Below the pieces are notes generated by a model. The model was given only the letters and a program-made list of their open reading frames with translations. It ran no database searches and was not told the origin of the DNA. Positions 14,017 to 14,451 of a DNA stretch of 14,451 bases are shown piece by piece. The DNA lies in NCBI GenBank assembly GCA_019348095.1, contig JAHWKC010000020.1:1-14451 (forward strand), in the 5' to 3' direction. Origin of the DNA: Pseudomonadota bacterium. Lineage in GTDB: Bacteria; Pseudomonadota; Gammaproteobacteria; Xanthomonadales; Xanthomonadaceae. The position numbers and the translations under genes are program-made. The first letter of the stretch is position 1. Each line of letters opens with the position of its first letter.

Positions 14017-14451
14017 ATGAAATCGGGTGGGGGAAACAACTTGGTGGCAATCGATAGAACGCGGCGTTCGCTGCTCGCGGCATCCCTGTGTGCCGCGTCC
14101 CTGACTCCATTGGGCCGTGCGCTCGCAGGCAGCGCGCGCGGCGCCCAAGGCGATAGCGGCGACGGCAAAGGCCATCTGGCCGCGCTGGAACGCATCCACG
14201 GCGGCCGCCTGGGCGTCGCGATCCTCGACACCGGCAGTGGCCGGCACATGGGCCATCGCGCCGACGAACGCTTCCCGATGTGCAGCACGTTCAAGTTCCT
14301 GGCCGCGGGGCTGGTGCTGGCGCACCTGGTCGTCGTCGCACCGACCCTCGGCGCGGCGGACGTGCCCACCGAGGCGGCGACCGCACCCCGGCTGCGCGTC
14401 GTGGCGTCGAACCTGTTCGTCCTGAACCGCGACCCGGCGGAGGCGGGACGA
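14017..14451 (+). pseudogene. Class A beta-lactamase N-terminus joined to a different, EEP-like sequence (continues beyond window)
   Basis: The open frame from ATG 14017 (alternatives TTG 14041, GTG 14044) begins with a twin-arginine signal ([10 protein letters not shown], then LGRALA), followed by [20 protein letters not shown] and [12 protein letters not shown]. This is class A beta-lactamase, close to Stenotrophomonas L2, with catalytic Ser90 (Ambler 70) and Lys93 (Ambler 73). The similarity stops near residue 102 (about 14322). L2 would continue into its omega-loop half, but here the frame reads [15 protein letters not shown], then [19 protein letters not shown], which looks like the start of an endonuclease/exonuclease/phosphatase-family domain. 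Neither other forward frame restores beta-lactamase sequence. SDN, Glu166 and KTG motifs are absent from what is visible. It may be a deletion or recombination product, or an assembly junction. Confidence 0.7.

Noticed and set aside
12484..14325. 613-codon minus-strand frame opposite the lipoprotein, PQQ dehydrogenase and beta-lactamase regions
   Set aside because: It crosses three plus-strand genes with clear family motifs and has only shadow-type composition.

Overview
The window is GC-rich chromosomal DNA. Most of it reads as ordinary single-copy bacterial genes, closest in character to the Xanthomonadaceae (Lysobacter, Luteimonas or Stenotrophomonas type). That placement is an inference from gene content and codon bias: a Stenotrophomonas L2-like beta-lactamase N-terminus, an Ala/Arg/Gly-rich proteome, and a REP-like hairpin whose translation gives the familiar 'HSREGGN' artefact. 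I see no tRNA, rRNA, CRISPR array, transposase or phage gene. Most long overlapping frames are antisense shadows of real genes.

Layout from left to right. (1) 1-592, minus: N-terminal part of an uncharacterised PP-loop ATPase-like protein that runs off the left edge. (2) 904-2364, plus: a MATE efflux transporter, divergent from (1) across a roughly 310-base gap holding a bulged hairpin. (3) 2392-2799, minus: a MerR-family regulator. (4) 2887-3645, plus: a glutaredoxin-MauE membrane fusion. The two are divergent and share an almost canonical mer-type operator with a stretched -35/-10 spacer. (5) 3796-4980, plus: an exported esterase with a C-terminal TPR-like region. (6) 5041-5406, minus: a DUF1428 protein convergent with (5) across a perfect 12-bp hairpin. 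(7) 5773-6915, plus: a membrane-anchored AraC-type regulator, followed closely by (8) 6975-7856, a CPBP-family membrane protease-like protein. (9) 7971-9884, minus: htpG (Hsp90), convergent with (8) across a REP-like hairpin and preceded by a sigma-32-like promoter. (10) 10034-11020, minus: a glutathionyl-hydroquinone reductase, divergent from (11) 11250-12077, a DUF1206 membrane protein. (12) 12270-12566, plus: a small acidic lipoprotein. (13) 12664-13983, plus: a PQQ-dependent sugar dehydrogenase. (14) 14017-14451 and beyond, plus: an open frame that begins as a class A beta-lactamase and, after the STFK active site, continues as something that looks like an endonuclease/exonuclease/phosphatase protein.

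Functionally this is a mixed housekeeping and stress region: thiol/redox functions (glutaredoxin-MauE, glutathionyl-hydroquinone reductase), heat shock (htpG), drug export (MATE), beta-lactam resistance (disrupted), and envelope proteins. The genes are mostly short single-gene transcription units in alternating orientation, so there is little operon logic apart from the MerR/Grx-MauE pair and possibly the AraC/CPBP pair. The strongest points for a second look are the MerR/Grx-MauE regulatory unit, whose regulator has lost one of the three mercury-ligand cysteines while the operator stays mer-like, and the chimeric beta-lactamase frame at the right edge.
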